Numbered from the stretch's first letter, positions 23,325-34,083 are shown. The stretch: DNA of 64,000 nt from Sepioteuthis lessoniana (GCA_963585895.1 OY757912.1:77552112-77616111); one strand, 5' to 3'. Program-made: numbers and translations. Notes: generated by a model not told the origin, from the letters alone.

Positions 23325-23383
23325 GTTCTTACATACCTGTTATATATGTGAATGTTTCCAGCTTGTTACTTTTGTCAGAGAAC
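23325..23383 (-). ncRNA. candidate hammerhead ribozyme, upstream inverted repeat of Penelope 3
   Basis: On the minus strand: stem I GTTCT (23383-23379) pairs perfectly with AGAAC (23329-23325); core CTGACAA (one departure from CTGANGA); short stem II AGT/GCT; GAAA; stem III ACAT (23355-23352) with ATGT (23334-23331); A before the cleavage site. Same fold as the downstream copy, probably impaired by the core change. Confidence 0.55.
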
Positions 23384-23653
23384 ATATGTGGCACAAGGCC
23401 TTGTTAATGGGGTACTCAATGAGACTTTAACTCCCTCTTGTTCGATTTTTGAATGTTTTTTTCTGTTTGGTTGTAGGTTTTATATAGAGGTTATTCTCCT
23501 TTTTTCTTCAAGTTTGTTTACTTTATTCTGCTTTACCCCTCCTTGATATTTGATATGTTTTTGTAGTTGTGTGTGTGAAGATGTCTGCGTTGGAGTGGTT
23601 TAGGGTTTCACTAACGGTTGTTTCTTCTTCTTGGTGTGTGTGTGGGGGGGTAA

Positions 23654-24180
23654 TGAAAAATCTAGAAGAAATTAGAAACAAAGACAAAATCAAAGAAATA
23701 CTAGACACAACAAAAATAATTAAAAGCCAGAGACAACCCAAAAAACTGAAAAGAATACTCACATCTACATTTGGAGAAAACACAACACCAGGAGTTACCA
23801 AATGCAAAAATAAACGATGCAAAATATGTGATATAATTATCCAAGGTAAATCCTATGCCTTTAAGAACCCGGGAACCCAATTCCAAATAAATAAAACTTA
23901 AGCTGCAACTCGAAAAACGTAGTTTACATTATTGAATGTAGCAAATGCAAAGAAATATAGATAGGGTTAACACAAGCGCTTAATACAAGGACATCACTAG
24001 ACAAGGGTAATATCAAAATAGAAGAAAACAGAAAATTAAATTTTTCGAAACACCTCTACCATTGTAGCCGAGGTAACTTTAAAATAATTCCAATTTATCA
24101 AACCGACGACTACACGCTACTTCAAATAAAGGTAAGGAATTCTATAGATATATTTAAACCAAAGTTAAATAAAACATGAA
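23654..24180 (+). pseudogene. GIY-YIG endonuclease domain of Penelope 3
   Basis: Contains TKCKNKRCKICDIIIQGKSY, a Cys-rich zinc-binding-like site, then VVYIIECSKCKEIYIGLTQA, a clear GIY-YIG core (YII...YIG) with paired Cys, then an FSKHLYHCSRGNF segment and a FKPKLNKT end. The Cys cluster preceding GIY-YIG is typical of Penelope endonucleases. The domain is nearly whole but broken. Family is distinct from Penelope 1b and 2. Confidence 0.75.
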
Positions 24181-24227
24181 TCGTACACACACACAAATGG
24201 AAATAAACACACACACATACATACACA

Positions 24228-24258
<31 letters not shown>

Positions 24259-24790
24259 GACATTACTAAATAAAAACCAATCAAACTACAAACACGAGTA
24301 AGTTAAAATCTCATTGAACACCTATTAACTAGATCTCATGCCAGACATGTTATCAGACGAAAGCATCAAACTTAAAACACACACACACATACACATTTAT
24401 ATATATACACACATGCACAAACATACCTAGATATGTGTATATATATACAAAAACAAAAACTATTAAAAAGCGAAGAGTTACCAGTAGATTTAAAACCATG
24501 CTGCCACATACACAAAAAGTCCCCAAGACCCACACTCACACAGACACAGAAAAGATAAACAACTGTTAGTGAAACCCCAAACCACTCCAACGCACACACA
24601 CACACACTGAGCGACAAAAACATCAAATATCAAAGAGGGGTAAAGCAGACTAAATTAAACACACTCGAAGAAAAAGGGAGAATAACCTCTATATAAAACC
24701 AACAACTAAACAGAAAAACATTCAAACTGCGAAAAAGAGTGAGTTCAAGTCTTATTGAGTACCCCATTAACAAGACCTTGTGCTCCATAC

Positions 24791-24840
24791 GTTTTCTGAC
24801 GAAAGCAATGAGCTGGAAACATGCACACGTATGTAAGAAC
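24791..24840 (+). ncRNA. candidate hammerhead ribozyme, downstream repeat of Penelope 3
   Basis: Stem I GTTTT (24791-24795) pairs with AGAAC (24836-24840) with one G-U; core CTGACGA at 24796-24802; stem II AGC/GCT (24804-24806, 24812-24814) with a 5-nt loop; GAAA at 24816-24819; stem III ACAT/ATGT (24819-24822, 24831-24834); A24835 would be the nucleotide at the cleavage site. All conserved core positions are present. The pair next to the core in stem II is A-G, which is unusual. Confidence 0.6.
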
Positions 24841-24888
24841 AATATAAATAGATTCCAAAAAATACAAATCTCTTCGTGGAACTACCTA

Positions 24889-24893
<5 letters not shown>

Positions 24894-24929
<36 letters not shown>

Positions 24930-24968
24930 TATATAAAAAATATATATATAAAATATATATATATATAT

Positions 24969-25010
<42 letters not shown>
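24894..25010. repeat. interrupted (TA)n array
   Basis: About 115 bp of TA repeats broken by A-runs (TATAAAATATA units). Confidence 0.95.
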
Positions 25011-25112
25011 GATGGTAAATTGGGGAAACATATCTTATTAGTTAAAAACTAGAAATAAAAATAAACTAAATGGACCCTTTCGTCTGGCATTTTGTCAATA
25101 GTTACATCGGAT

Positions 25113-25239
25113 ATCGCTTAAAATATTAAAATAGCAGTCGATGAAGGACATGAATATTGTTCAATAGTTGGAGAAGAATTCCAACTATTGAACAATATTC
25201 ATCTCCCTCATCAATTGCTATTTTCATATTTTAAGCGAC
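25113..25239. repeat. near-perfect palindrome, 60-bp arms
   Basis: Arms 25113-25172 and 25180-25239 are inverted copies around a 7-nt spacer. The inner 23 bp on each side (25150-25172, 25180-25202) pair perfectly; the outer part carries a few mismatches. The RNA or single strand would form a long hairpin. Origin unknown; no flanking duplication seen. Confidence 0.85.
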
Positions 25240-26270
25240 ATCTTCATTATTTCAGAAATTATCACATCCAATCTTAATAATTTAAAAAATATTGCTGTTT
25301 TTTATATGATTTGATCATTTTTTTCCGAAAATATTTTGCTCTATAAGCAAAAAAGTATTCTAAGGAATTCAATTGAGTAGTAGTTTTTGAAATCTGTCAT
25401 ATCAGCAAAATTCTAGAAATACTGAAATAATGTCTGCCATTATCAAGAATTTCATTAATTATTTTGAATGTTTCGAATTAGATCACCTCTCATTCGTCCT
25501 GAGTTAAGAGCTCAATCCTAATTTCTCTAATTTCTTCCTATAACTGTAATCTTTTATTAGTTTTGTCACTGTAATCTTTTATTAGTTTTGTCACTCTTCT
25601 TTGTGTGACCTCTTATTTCAATATTTCACACTAATCCCCATGTCTCTATACTGAAGTCTTGGCCTCAGCTCAATATATTATATTGGCTCTTATCAAGGTT
25701 TTATATATTTCTAAAACAACACTTACTTTCTTTGAAATCGAATTTCAAATTATCCAACGAATAATTCCCTTTGCCCTGGATACACTTCACGAAACATGAT
25801 TGTCAAATAAATGAGAAGAAAGAAAGTTTAGGAGGAAATTAGGAATTAAATATTGGAGGAATTACTTAATACAATCAAATCTGTGCTTAAGAGTTTGTAT
25901 TCATAGTTTATATATTATATGCAAAGATTATTATTTATTTCTTTAAGGTTGATGCGTGAATTTTTCAAAAATGAGGCATAAAGAACAAACAATAAATAAT
26001 ATACTGCATAAAAATGTATCATCAATCATTTTCAATCGGTAAATAGTTAATGGTGATATCAATGTTTTAAAAGTCAGCGTATAAGTTAAGTTCACAGTCA
26101 TTTTAAACAAGTAAAGATTTCTTATTTACAATATCAATGTTTTATGAGAAAATATAGTCAAAAGTCATTTAAAACGTAATCGCCAATACATCTATTTGAC
26201 GCATAAAAAGTGGACCTCGAAGAAATGGTAGCAAAGAAGGCTTTTAAAAAAAATTACATTTAAAAAAAGG
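25240..26270. other. unassigned AT-rich sequence
   Basis: A direct tandem duplication of 26 bp (CTGTAATCTTTTATTAG unit) occurs at 25541-25592. 25450-25800 resembles decayed non-LTR retrotransposon C-terminus on the minus strand (MRGDLI, then IQNN), but too weakly to call. Confidence 0.4.
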
Positions 26271-26271
26271 T

Positions 26272-26912
26272 TGCCCAGTCGGCTGGGGCTGTAGAATACA
26301 CCGACTGAACCTCTGCAGGGGGGTAAACACCCCCCAACGAATGTCCTGGATATGATACTAAACAATCTGATGGGGAGATTCCAGTGATGCTGGAGCTTTG
26401 GGGAATGCGGAGCACCCCTTCATTGCCCTTGCTCCCTGGTTCACTCTGGCTCGGAATGGTAGCAACTGATAGGGCCCTATCTATGGGTTAAATAGAATTA
26501 ATTGCATACTTATTCTAAACTGAATTGTTTGAATTAGAACTGTTTGACTAAACTGAATAGCTTGAAATAGAAATGTTTTTGACAATTAAACTGTACTTAC
26601 ATTTAAACAGCGTGTTTATGCTAAACTGAATTGTTTGAAATTGAACTATTTTTGACACTGAAAGTGAACTTACACGAAATTGAATTATTTTATATGGAAC
26701 TGTTTTGACATTTAACTGTGAGTAAACAAAATCTGTATTTACACTAAACTGGATTAGCTGAATTAGAACTGTTTTGACAATTAAACTGTGTACTCATACT
26801 AAACTGAATTGTTTGAAATAGAGCTGATTTTTTGCAAAAAAAATGGATTTGGTGTTAAATAACCCACTAAGGTTGATATGCCATAAAACCCAACCAACCA
26901 ATCAACATTCAA
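26272..26912 (+). mobile_element. SINE B
   Basis: Head block AGTCGGCTGGGGCTGTAG, ACACCCCCCAACGAATGTCC, CTCTGGCTCGGAATGGTAGC, then a long AT-rich part with repeats of AACTGAATTGTTTGAA and AATAGAACTGTTTTGACA, then the tail GGTGTTAAATAACCCACTAA...GTTGATATGCC. No 5S-like head in this copy. Confidence 0.85.
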
Positions 26913-26984
26913 GAAAAGGGGTTCAGTTTCACATTCAAATTCATTGTAGAATGATCACCCAATTCTTCAACATGTATTTTTAAA

Positions 26985-27802
26985 TAGCCCAGGAAGTCAG
27001 CCAAGTCGGCTAGGCCTGTTACTGGACTTCGGTCCGGAGCGTGGCCCTGGAAAAGGAACAATGGCAGACTTGGGGCCTTTAATTAGGCACCTAGTTTCGA
27101 CTAGGCTACCTTCGGGTGGGCGAGCTGCATTTTTGTCTCCTTTGTCCCCCTTGGACGGCACTAGACCATGCGTCTGGTTTAAGCCGCAAACTGGCATACG
27201 TGCCCGGACCCACATTTGGGTTCGTGAAACTGCTTGCCTCATCAGGCTCACATTGCACTAAGTGAGCCGATGAGCAGCACAGACAAGCAGGGTTCGAGTC
27301 TCGGCTCGTTCCCGACCTTCCCCTCCCCTTTATCCCCACTTTAATCGGCCTTCGGGCTTTTGACCTTGTGTCAAGTCGTGTCTGGTGGGAGGCAGCGACA
27401 AATACTCGGCTAGGCCTGTTAAATACATCGACTGCATCTCTGCAGAGTGGTAAAACCTCCTACCAATAATTGTCATGGATATGACAAAAAACAATCTGAT
27501 AGTAAGGCTCCAGTAATGCTGGAGCTTTAAGAGTATCCCTTCGTTGCCTTTGCCCCTGGGTCCACTCTGGCTCGGAGTCCTATCGGAGTCCTGATAGGGT
27601 CCTATCTATATTGATACATAGTAATACTTGGAACCATTTAATTTTGTTGACATGCTAAATTGAATTGTTTCAAGTAGAACTGTTTGATCATTTGATTGTG
27701 TGCATCAACAAAATGTGTTTACAAATCATATATCTAATATATAAGTAAAAATAGGATTTGGCATTGAATGAACAGCAATGGTTGATATGTCATAAAACCA
27801 AA
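26985..27802 (+). mobile_element. SINE B split by a GC-rich insert
   Basis: The B head starts at about 26990 (CAGCCAAGTCGGCTAGGCCT), is interrupted at 27021, and resumes at 27406 with the same bases, going on through TACATCGACTGCATCTCTGC to the tail GGCATTGAATGAAC...GTTGATATGTC near 27790. Confidence 0.85.
27022..27405 (+). mobile_element. unclassified GC-rich 384-bp insert with 16-bp target duplication
   Basis: Perfect TCGGCTAGGCCTGTTA flanks it (27006-27021, 27406-27421). The insert is far richer in GC than its surroundings and is full of stable hairpins: GGAC-TTCG-GTCC at its very start, CTACC-TTCG-GGTGG near 27107-27120, a 13-bp stem at 27238-27274, and GCC-TTCG-GGC followed by TTTT near 27347-27360. 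A pol III B-box-like GGTTCGAGTCT lies at 27291-27301. No poly(A). A frame of 66 codons lies within (27061-27261) but matches nothing I know. I infer a structured, pol III-type retroposon or ncRNA-derived element. Confidence 0.7.
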
Positions 27803-28140
27803 CCAAACTAAATCAAACAGCACGAAAGTAAAAAAAAATATATATATTTAAATAATGCCATCTGTATGTTTTATTATTTTTCCAATATTTCTGTTCCGGA
27901 AGTGGGTGATCATTCTACTTTGAATTAAAGAGTGAAAGTGAACCCATTTTTTTAAAATAAAATTGTTGCTTCTTTGTTTATTCTTGTTTTATGGCTTATT
28001 TTTTCAAAAGATTAAAATATTGAGAGGGGTTTAATTACTTCAAATTTAAAAAAAAAAGATATAAAATAACAGAAGAAATGTTTTCCCGGTTAACTTGAAC
28101 TGAAGTTGTGCTAAGTGTAGAATTTTGACAAATTCTGGCT
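27803..28140. other. unassigned AT-rich sequence
   Basis: Nothing recognised. Confidence 0.4.
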
Positions 28141-28350
28141 TTAAATATTTCATGATGCGTTAATACCCCGTGAAACAAATAAACAAAACCAAATGAATCA
28201 CATTTGGGCATTAATTAAGCCATAAGGAGTTGACGTGCCGTTAAACAAATAAAGCAAATCAAACCAAATGAATCATATTTCATCTCTAAATAACCCATCA
28301 AGAGTTTATAAGCCGTTAAACAAACAAACTAAACCCAACCAACATTTTAA
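28141..28350 (+). mobile_element. two SINE A/B tails in tandem
   Basis: Two diverged copies of the shared 3' tail (GGCATTAATTAAGCC...GACGTGCCGTTAAAC and CTAAATAACCC...AAGCCGTTAAAC) follow each other, ending in CAACC. Heads are absent. Confidence 0.6.
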
Positions 28351-28865
28351 TGAAGGTCTATTATGCTTAGTTCTATTTCACAGTGTTTTTTTTATTTGTT
28401 TATTTATTTGTTTGTTTGTTTTTGTTTATTGGTGGGGGTCTCTAAGATGGAGATTTATCAAAATCTTGGTGTCCATCATGGTAAATGGTCGTTTATCTTT
28501 CACAAATGTTTATTCCCTTTTTGACAGGTCTTAGTTTTCACATTGGCTGGTATCTAGCAACTCTTCTCTCGGTATTATTAGAGAATTGGTTTAATTGCCG
28601 ACCAGTTGACCATGTGGCAGGCAGTACTAGGTTATATGGCACCAGTAACACTGTCCTATTGATCTGGTAACATTACTTGTATACGATTCCAGTTTACCTT
28701 TGAAGATACTTCCTCATTTTGACTTCACGATACTTACCTTAATGCTTGTAGATTTTATCGACCCAGAACGTGGTGACAAATAGCAGCAAAATAAAGAAAT
28801 AAAATAAAGTCAATAATTGATGAAAAACCTTTCAAAATAAAGCTAAGAGCTTTTTATTTTTATTT
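28351..28865. other. unassigned sequence
   Basis: A TTTG/TTTA-rich run at 28385-28430. A 61-88 codon frame pair (28268-28670) has no recognisable domain. Confidence 0.4.
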
Positions 28866-28867
28866 TT

Positions 28868-29073
28868 TATTCTCTGTCTCTCTGTCTCTGTCTCTGTCTC
28901 TCTCTCCGTATTACTATTTCTCTCGTACTTCACTCTCTCGCGCAGTCTCTTTTCTCCTCTGTTTTCCACCTCTTTTCCCTTTTGTTTTCTATCATCCTCT
29001 CTCTCTGTCTCTCTATTTTTTACTATTTCACCTATACTTCACTCTCTCGCTCAGTTTCTTTTCTTCTCTGCAT

Positions 29074-29113
<40 letters not shown>

Positions 29114-29199
29114 ACTATTTCTCCCGTACTTCACTCTCTCGCTTTGTCTCTTTTCCTCTCTGTTTTTCACCTCTTTCCCCTCTGTTTTCTATCATCCTC

Positions 29200-29246
<47 letters not shown>
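28868..29246. repeat. (CT)n-rich region
   Basis: Pyrimidine tract with CT arrays at 29079-29108 and 29194-29246, and two ~110-bp near-copies (CGTACTTCACTCTCTCGC motif three times). Confidence 0.9.
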
Positions 29247-29249
<3 letters not shown>

Positions 29250-29795
29250 AAAGGTTTTCTTTTCAAATAAGGTGATACAATTTTCATGTTTACATTTCAC
29301 TAACATTAAATATTAGTAATGTTATTCAGAATAATGATTTGACAAGAAGACATTAGTCAACAAAATTATTGAATAATGTGTAAACTAACAAATATATTCC
29401 GGTGATCTTAGTCAGATAAAGTTGTTCTGCGGAGTAATCGTTAAAATGAAAATTCTTTTCAAGATTGGAATAAATTAGGATGCCTACACTAAGACAAAGA
29501 ACACATGAACGTGAACACGTACAAGAATCTTTACATAGTTTAACCTTGTTTGGCACAGGGCCAAAGACTTACACACTTGGTAGAAATGAGATTGCAAGCC
29601 AAAGTTGACCTCCAACAAGTACAATAGGTACAATAATGTCTTTCTTTTTTAACACTCGTTCATAAACCAAAATAGCGATACGCTTAACATTGCTTTGCCA
29701 AATGGACGCTTACGAAGATCACCCACTTCTAACTAAATAAGTCATTCTTATAATCCTGGGTTCACATCTCTTCTCAGGATTTCTCAACCTTTTTT
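29247..29795. other. unassigned sequence
   Basis: No gene or repeat family recognised. Confidence 0.4.
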
Positions 29796-30075
29796 TTATT
29801 AAGCAAGAGGTGGTACCTAATAGATAGATAGATAGATAGATAGATTTGATTAAAGTGTATCGAGAGTGAAATTTTTACGGTTTATTCCACTGATTAAGGG
29901 TTGATACCCAATAGATATATAGTTAGATAAATAGATAGATAAATATTATGTTCGATCAAAATGCATCGACTCGGAAATTTTGGGGACTAGTCTATTGAGT
30001 AAGAGGTAATACCAGATAGATAGATAGATAGATAATTTCTATGATCAAAATTTATCGAGACTGAGATTTATTATC
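29796..30075. repeat. three tandem ~100-bp units, each with a GATA cluster
   Basis: Each unit reads like AAGAGGTGGTACCTAATAGA, then (GATA)n, then GATCAAAATG-ATCGAGA. Units start near 29804, 29897 and 30000. The GATA arrays lie at 29820-29846, 29912-29944 and 30014-30034. Confidence 0.8.
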
Positions 30076-30299
30076 TTAATATTTAAAATTTATTTAAAGA
30101 TGTATACATTGCTAAGCAACTTACAAATTAAGTAACTCAGTGTCAATCGTCTAACCAGATGTCTAGGTGTCTCGATGAATCGGTGACAATTGCACCGAGT
30201 TTCGATAGATTTTGAACAACATTTTTTGGTAAAAGAGAAAAGTGTGCAAATACAGCACCCCACATCCTCCCCACACCTATTCCTGTGAGACTTTTTTTT

Positions 30300-30565
30300 A
30301 TATAGTAAGAACTTACCAAACCCTTTCCTCGAACACGATAGGAAACGAGATCATTTTTAGCTGAGTTTAAGAGGTTTGAATTCAGAAGTATTTCTTCTCC
30401 TAGATCTGTTGACATACAAAAGTGAAAGAACACAATCTGCCCAACTATTTAACCCCACACCTGTACAGTGAATAGGTGAATGAATACTATTTCTTAGGTT
30501 ATTAACACTCGATGAAATCCCAACAGACTCGTCCAGGATTTGAACTCTGGTCGACGTACGTGAAC
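30300..30565 (-). mobile_element. SINE D, diverged
   Basis: CTGAGTTTAAGAGGTTTGAA, TTCTTCTCCTAGATCTGTTG, then CAGACTCGTCCAGGATTTGA (complement of the B-box zone) in minus orientation. Confidence 0.65.
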
Positions 30566-30699
30566 AAAAGTTTGTTCACATACAGCAGAAGTCACCAATT
30601 CATTTATCCTAAAAGTCACAAAGCTTCACTCAGTAGAGTCTAGAGCTGCAATCTTGCAAAGAAAAAAAGATAAAGCAAAAAAAAAACAATCAGCTAAAT

Positions 30700-30965
30700 T
30701 CACAAGATATTTCTATACCCAGCCACTCCATTACGAGCAGAATGCTCGTGTTATCGTCCCTATTACCTGAGACGATAACCATTACACCACGTGCGCCTCT
30801 TTTAATTCTATAATATTCTGAGTGATCCGGTAGACTACGTGTAACAAGTAAAGTAATCTTCTTTTTTTCACTTATGGGTAAATAATAAGGGAGAGTGGGT
30901 TTCTTTTAACCTCAGTGAGGTAACCATTCTAGGAGAAGGATAACTCTGAATTCAAACCCCTAGAC
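30700..30965. mobile_element. SINE D fragments in opposite orientation
   Basis: 30715-30802 is a minus-strand D head (GACGATAACCATTACACCAC). 30868-30965 is a plus-strand D body (ACTTATGGGTAAATAATAAG, CATTCTAGGAGAAGGATAAC). Confidence 0.6.
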
Positions 30966-31039
30966 TTTGGGCAAATACATTCTATGTTTTAATCCAGGCC
31001 GTGCAAGGAAGATATCATCATAATATTTCAATCCTAAAA

Positions 31040-31394
31040 AGCTAACAGCCCAGTCGGCTGGGGCTGTAGAATACACCAACTGCATCTCTGCAGAGAGATA
31101 AAACCTCTCCGAAGAGTGTCCTAGATATGACACTAAACAATCTGATGGCGAGGCTCAAGCCTTGGAGATTTGAGGAATGTGTACTACCCTCTCATTTCCA
31201 TTGCTCTCAGGTCCGTTCTGACCCGGAGTGGTAGTACGTTAGAGGGTCCTCTCTTTGGGTCAAATACAAGAAATTGTGTGTGTAAACAAATGACTGTTGT
31301 TAAATTGTGACTTTTATAGCAATACTTGAAACCATTTGACAGTGGCTGCTCAGGCTCGTTTAAGAATGTTATCAACAAAATGCGTTTACAAATC

Positions 31395-31457
<63 letters not shown>

Positions 31458-31515
31458 CGTCTTTTGGCATTAAATAAGCTACAAGGGTTGAAATGCCATG
31501 AAACTTAGTCAAACC
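31040..31515 (+). mobile_element. SINE B with internal (TA)n(GT)n
   Basis: Head AGCCCAGTCGGCTGGGGCTG, body to CTAACGAGAG-type block, AT-rich part (AACAAATGACTGTTGTTAAA), a TA/GT microsatellite at 31398-31452, and the tail GGCATTAAATAAGC...GTTGAAATGCC. Confidence 0.85.
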
Positions 31516-31574
31516 AAACTAAAAGGCTGCACTACAATTCTCTAGGTTTGGTAAATTTGTTACTCGCATAAAAA

Positions 31575-31747
31575 TAATCAGGGTAGGTGGCGCTGCAGCA
31601 AACGTGCTAGACTGTGATATCGAAGTAAGTGCGTCCAGACTGCATTCGTTTTATTACGTTCCCTTCGGACTACCCTCAGAGAAGGTATGAATCAACTTAT
31701 CCCTCCAGTTATGGGTTAAATAGTACCACTCTTGTCCTTCCGAAAGG
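31575..31747 (+). mobile_element. SINE A-related head and body
   Basis: GGTAGGTGGCGCTGCAGCAA resembles a different tRNA-like head; the body CAGAGAAGGTATGAATCAAC...AGTTATGGGTTAAATAGTAC is the A/D central domain. It stops where a minus SINE B tail begins. Confidence 0.55.
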
Positions 31748-32465
31748 GAAGGTTGGTTGGTTCGGTTTTATGGCATATCAACATTTGTTGGTTATTTAAC
31801 GCCAAATCCATTTTTATGCAAATAATTTTATTTCAAAAAATTCAGTTTAGCATGAGTACACAGTATAATTGTCAAAAACATTTCTATTTCAGTTTATTCA
31901 GTTTATTGAAACAATTCTAATTCAGTTTAGTATAAGTACAGATTGTGTTAACATATAGTTAAATGTCAAAAACAGTTCTATATCAAACAGTTTAGTTTAG
32001 TATAAGTACAGTTTCAACGTCAAAAACAGTTCAATTTCAAACAATTCTGTTTAGCATAAGCACACAGTTTAAATGTAAGTACAGTTTAATGGTCAAAAAC
32101 ATTTCTCTTTCAAGCTATTCAGTTTAGTCAAACAATTCTAATTCAAGCAATTCATTTTAACATACAAAAATAGTCCCCTTTCAAACTTTTCCGTTTAGCA
32201 TAAGTACGCAGTTTAGATATCAAAACAATTCTATTTCAAGCAATTCAGTTTAGCATAAGTATACAGGTTAGTTCTATTTGATCCATTGATAGGACCCTAT
32301 CAGGTGCTACAATTCCGGGTCTGTGTGGACCTGGGAGCAATGGCAATGAAGGGGTGCTCTGCATTCCCCAAAGCTCCAGCATCACTGGAACCTCACCATC
32401 AGTTTGCTTAGTGTCATATCCAAGACACTACAAAGGTTGATATGCCGTTAAGCAAAGACATAAAA
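31748..32465 (-). mobile_element. SINE B
   Basis: Tail complement (GGTTCGGTTTTATGGCATAT) at 31757, several repeats of CAGTTCTATTTCAAACAATT in the AT-rich part, then the head complement (CCTATCAGGTGCTAC, CAAAGCTCCAGCATCACTGG) to 32412. A short extra tail in plus orientation (32427-32462) follows. Confidence 0.8.
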
Positions 32466-33055
32466 TCATAAAAATACATTTTGTCGTGTTCAGAATCTAT
32501 GCAGTCTGGATAAAGAACTAGATTGTTCTTTTACTTAGCCATGTTTCGATTTGGGTATTGAATAATAAATTGATTTATTGTTTCCATTGAAAAAAATGTC
32601 TGCCGTTGAAACAACTTCAGAGAGACAGTTTTAATCAACGCATTGTTTGTTTTTGGTTGTTGTTGTTGTTTTTTTTTTGTTTTGTTTTTATTTAGTTTTT
32701 TTGTCTTTTCGTTTTGTATTTTGCTTTTTTTAGGGAAGTATTTTTGGTTCTTTTTTATTTTTTTTTTTCATTCCTTCTTTTCAATATTCAAAGAAAAATA
32801 ATGGAAATGGAAATAAACCATGTCCCCAAATACCTCCAAACATTTCGACAAGATTTGTTTATCAAAAAAAAAAAAAAAGAAAATGAGACCATTAATTCCG
32901 GAAGTTTATTTTTTCCCAGACTTACAGTGGGTCGCGCGCCAAGTCTTTGAAAGCACACATTTTGCGAACTATAAATGGAATGTGACCTAATGCGATGTCA
33001 AGTGACATGCATTATTATTACTTTATCTCATTAATTATTACCTAATACACAGTGT
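32466..33055. other. unassigned; T-rich, then a unique-looking stretch
   Basis: 32640-32790 is T rich. 32885-33050 is less repetitive (GTGGGTCGCGCGCCAAGTC, CTATAAATGGAATGTGACC) and is a place where host regulatory DNA could hide, but nothing proves it. Confidence 0.35.
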
Positions 33056-33080
33056 GTATATATATATATATATATATATA

Positions 33081-33992
33081 CGAGGGGCATACGATAAGTT
33101 TCCAGACTGTTTTTGTATGGGCATTTAAAATAAGCGTAGATTCTTGAAAATTCAGTATTCTATGTCTTAACATCATATGAGATGATAGACGATTTTTTAT
33201 GATTCCGGGTTCAACTGAACACCTACAGCAGGAATTGGAATACACCCTACTAAAGCCTGATTGTCACAGCTGGTGAATTTCAAAAATGCAATCTGACACT
33301 TTAGAAGAATGATATGCAATAACATTCTGTTTTTAACTCGAAAAAAATGCCACAGAAACGTATGAAATGTTTCACACTGCTTTTGGACCATCTTGCATGA
33401 ATCGGGCATCATTTTTGGGTGACATAAGAGATTCAAGGAAGGCAGGGAGTCTGTGAGGAATGATGGGAGGTGTGATAGGAATAAGGAAGTCAATACACCA
33501 GAGCTGATTGGCCAAAGGGTTAGGGTTAGGGTTAGGTTTACTATGTTAAGGTTTTAAGGAAGTTCAGGAAGAGATTCCGTCGGAAGAGGCCAGCACTCTT
33601 CAAATCGGGTCAGTGGCATTTCCACTAGGATAATGCACCAATCGACAACTCCATCCTTGTCACAGTCTATTTGACCAAGATAGGCATCAAGACAGATCCG
33701 CAACCTCCCTATTGTCCAGACATTGCTCCCTGTGACTTTGCTTCTTCCCTAAGCTCAGAGGCTGTCGTTACGAGACAACTGAGGAGATGAAAGAGGCTGT
33801 GACGAAGGTCATTGACACGCTCACACAAAAGGACATCCGTGGGGCCTTCCTGAAGTTGTTGGAATGATACAACTAGTGCATTGGAGCCGGAGGCGATTAC
33901 TTCGAAGGGGACTAAGGTTTCATATGTGTACTATCAATAAAAGTGCCCCTATGAAAAAAAGTCTGAAAACATAGCGTATGCACCTCGTATAT
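33081..33992 (+). mobile_element. internally deleted mariner transposon, copy 2
   Basis: Terminal inverted repeats are clear: CGAGGGGCATACGATAAGTT at the left and, in complement, CGAGGTGCATACGCTATGTT at the right, then CAGACT and T-runs. It sits in a TA array, consistent with mariner TA targets. Same internal deletion as copy 1, with GGTTAGGGTTAGG at the junction (33517-33537). Catalytic-region remnants (YETTEEMKEAVTKVIDTLT) are legible. More decayed than copy 1 in coding frame, better at the ends. Confidence 0.85.
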
Positions 33993-34049
33993 ACGCAAAT
34001 TAGAAATAATTTTCATCTAAATTGTATTTCGCTTTTGTACTCTTAGTAT

Positions 34050-34083
34050 CTCTCACACACACACACACACACACGCGCGCGCG

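Larger units (their letters stand above)
23270..24893 (+). mobile_element. Penelope-like element with inverted and direct terminal repeats (Penelope 3)
   Basis: A GIY-YIG protein remnant (23654-24180) is flanked by terminal repeats of about 370 bp: one inverted upstream (23270-23650), one in sense downstream (24530-24893), and a partial diverged sense copy (24270-24440). Penelope elements are known for pseudo-LTRs in direct or inverted order, often with hammerhead ribozymes, and this fits. No RT is seen, so it is a reduced or truncated, broken copy. Both outer ends carry the same 'CTCTTCGTGGA' border motif. Confidence 0.75.

Noticed and set aside
23270-24893. DNA transposon with long terminal inverted repeats
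   Set aside because: The inner protein is a GIY-YIG nuclease of Penelope type and a further repeat copy lies in sense orientation, which fits Penelope pseudo-LTRs better.
25450-25800. C-terminus of a CR1/L2-like LINE on the minus strand
   Set aside because: Only a short MRGDLI-like match; no consistent order of motifs.
27061-27261. coding sequence inside the GC-rich insert
   Set aside because: Short, overlaps strong RNA-type hairpins and has open frames on both strands, as expected for GC-rich non-coding DNA.
29820-30034. CRISPR-like spaced repeats
   Set aside because: Units are a eukaryotic minisatellite with GATA arrays; no unique spacers between short conserved repeats.
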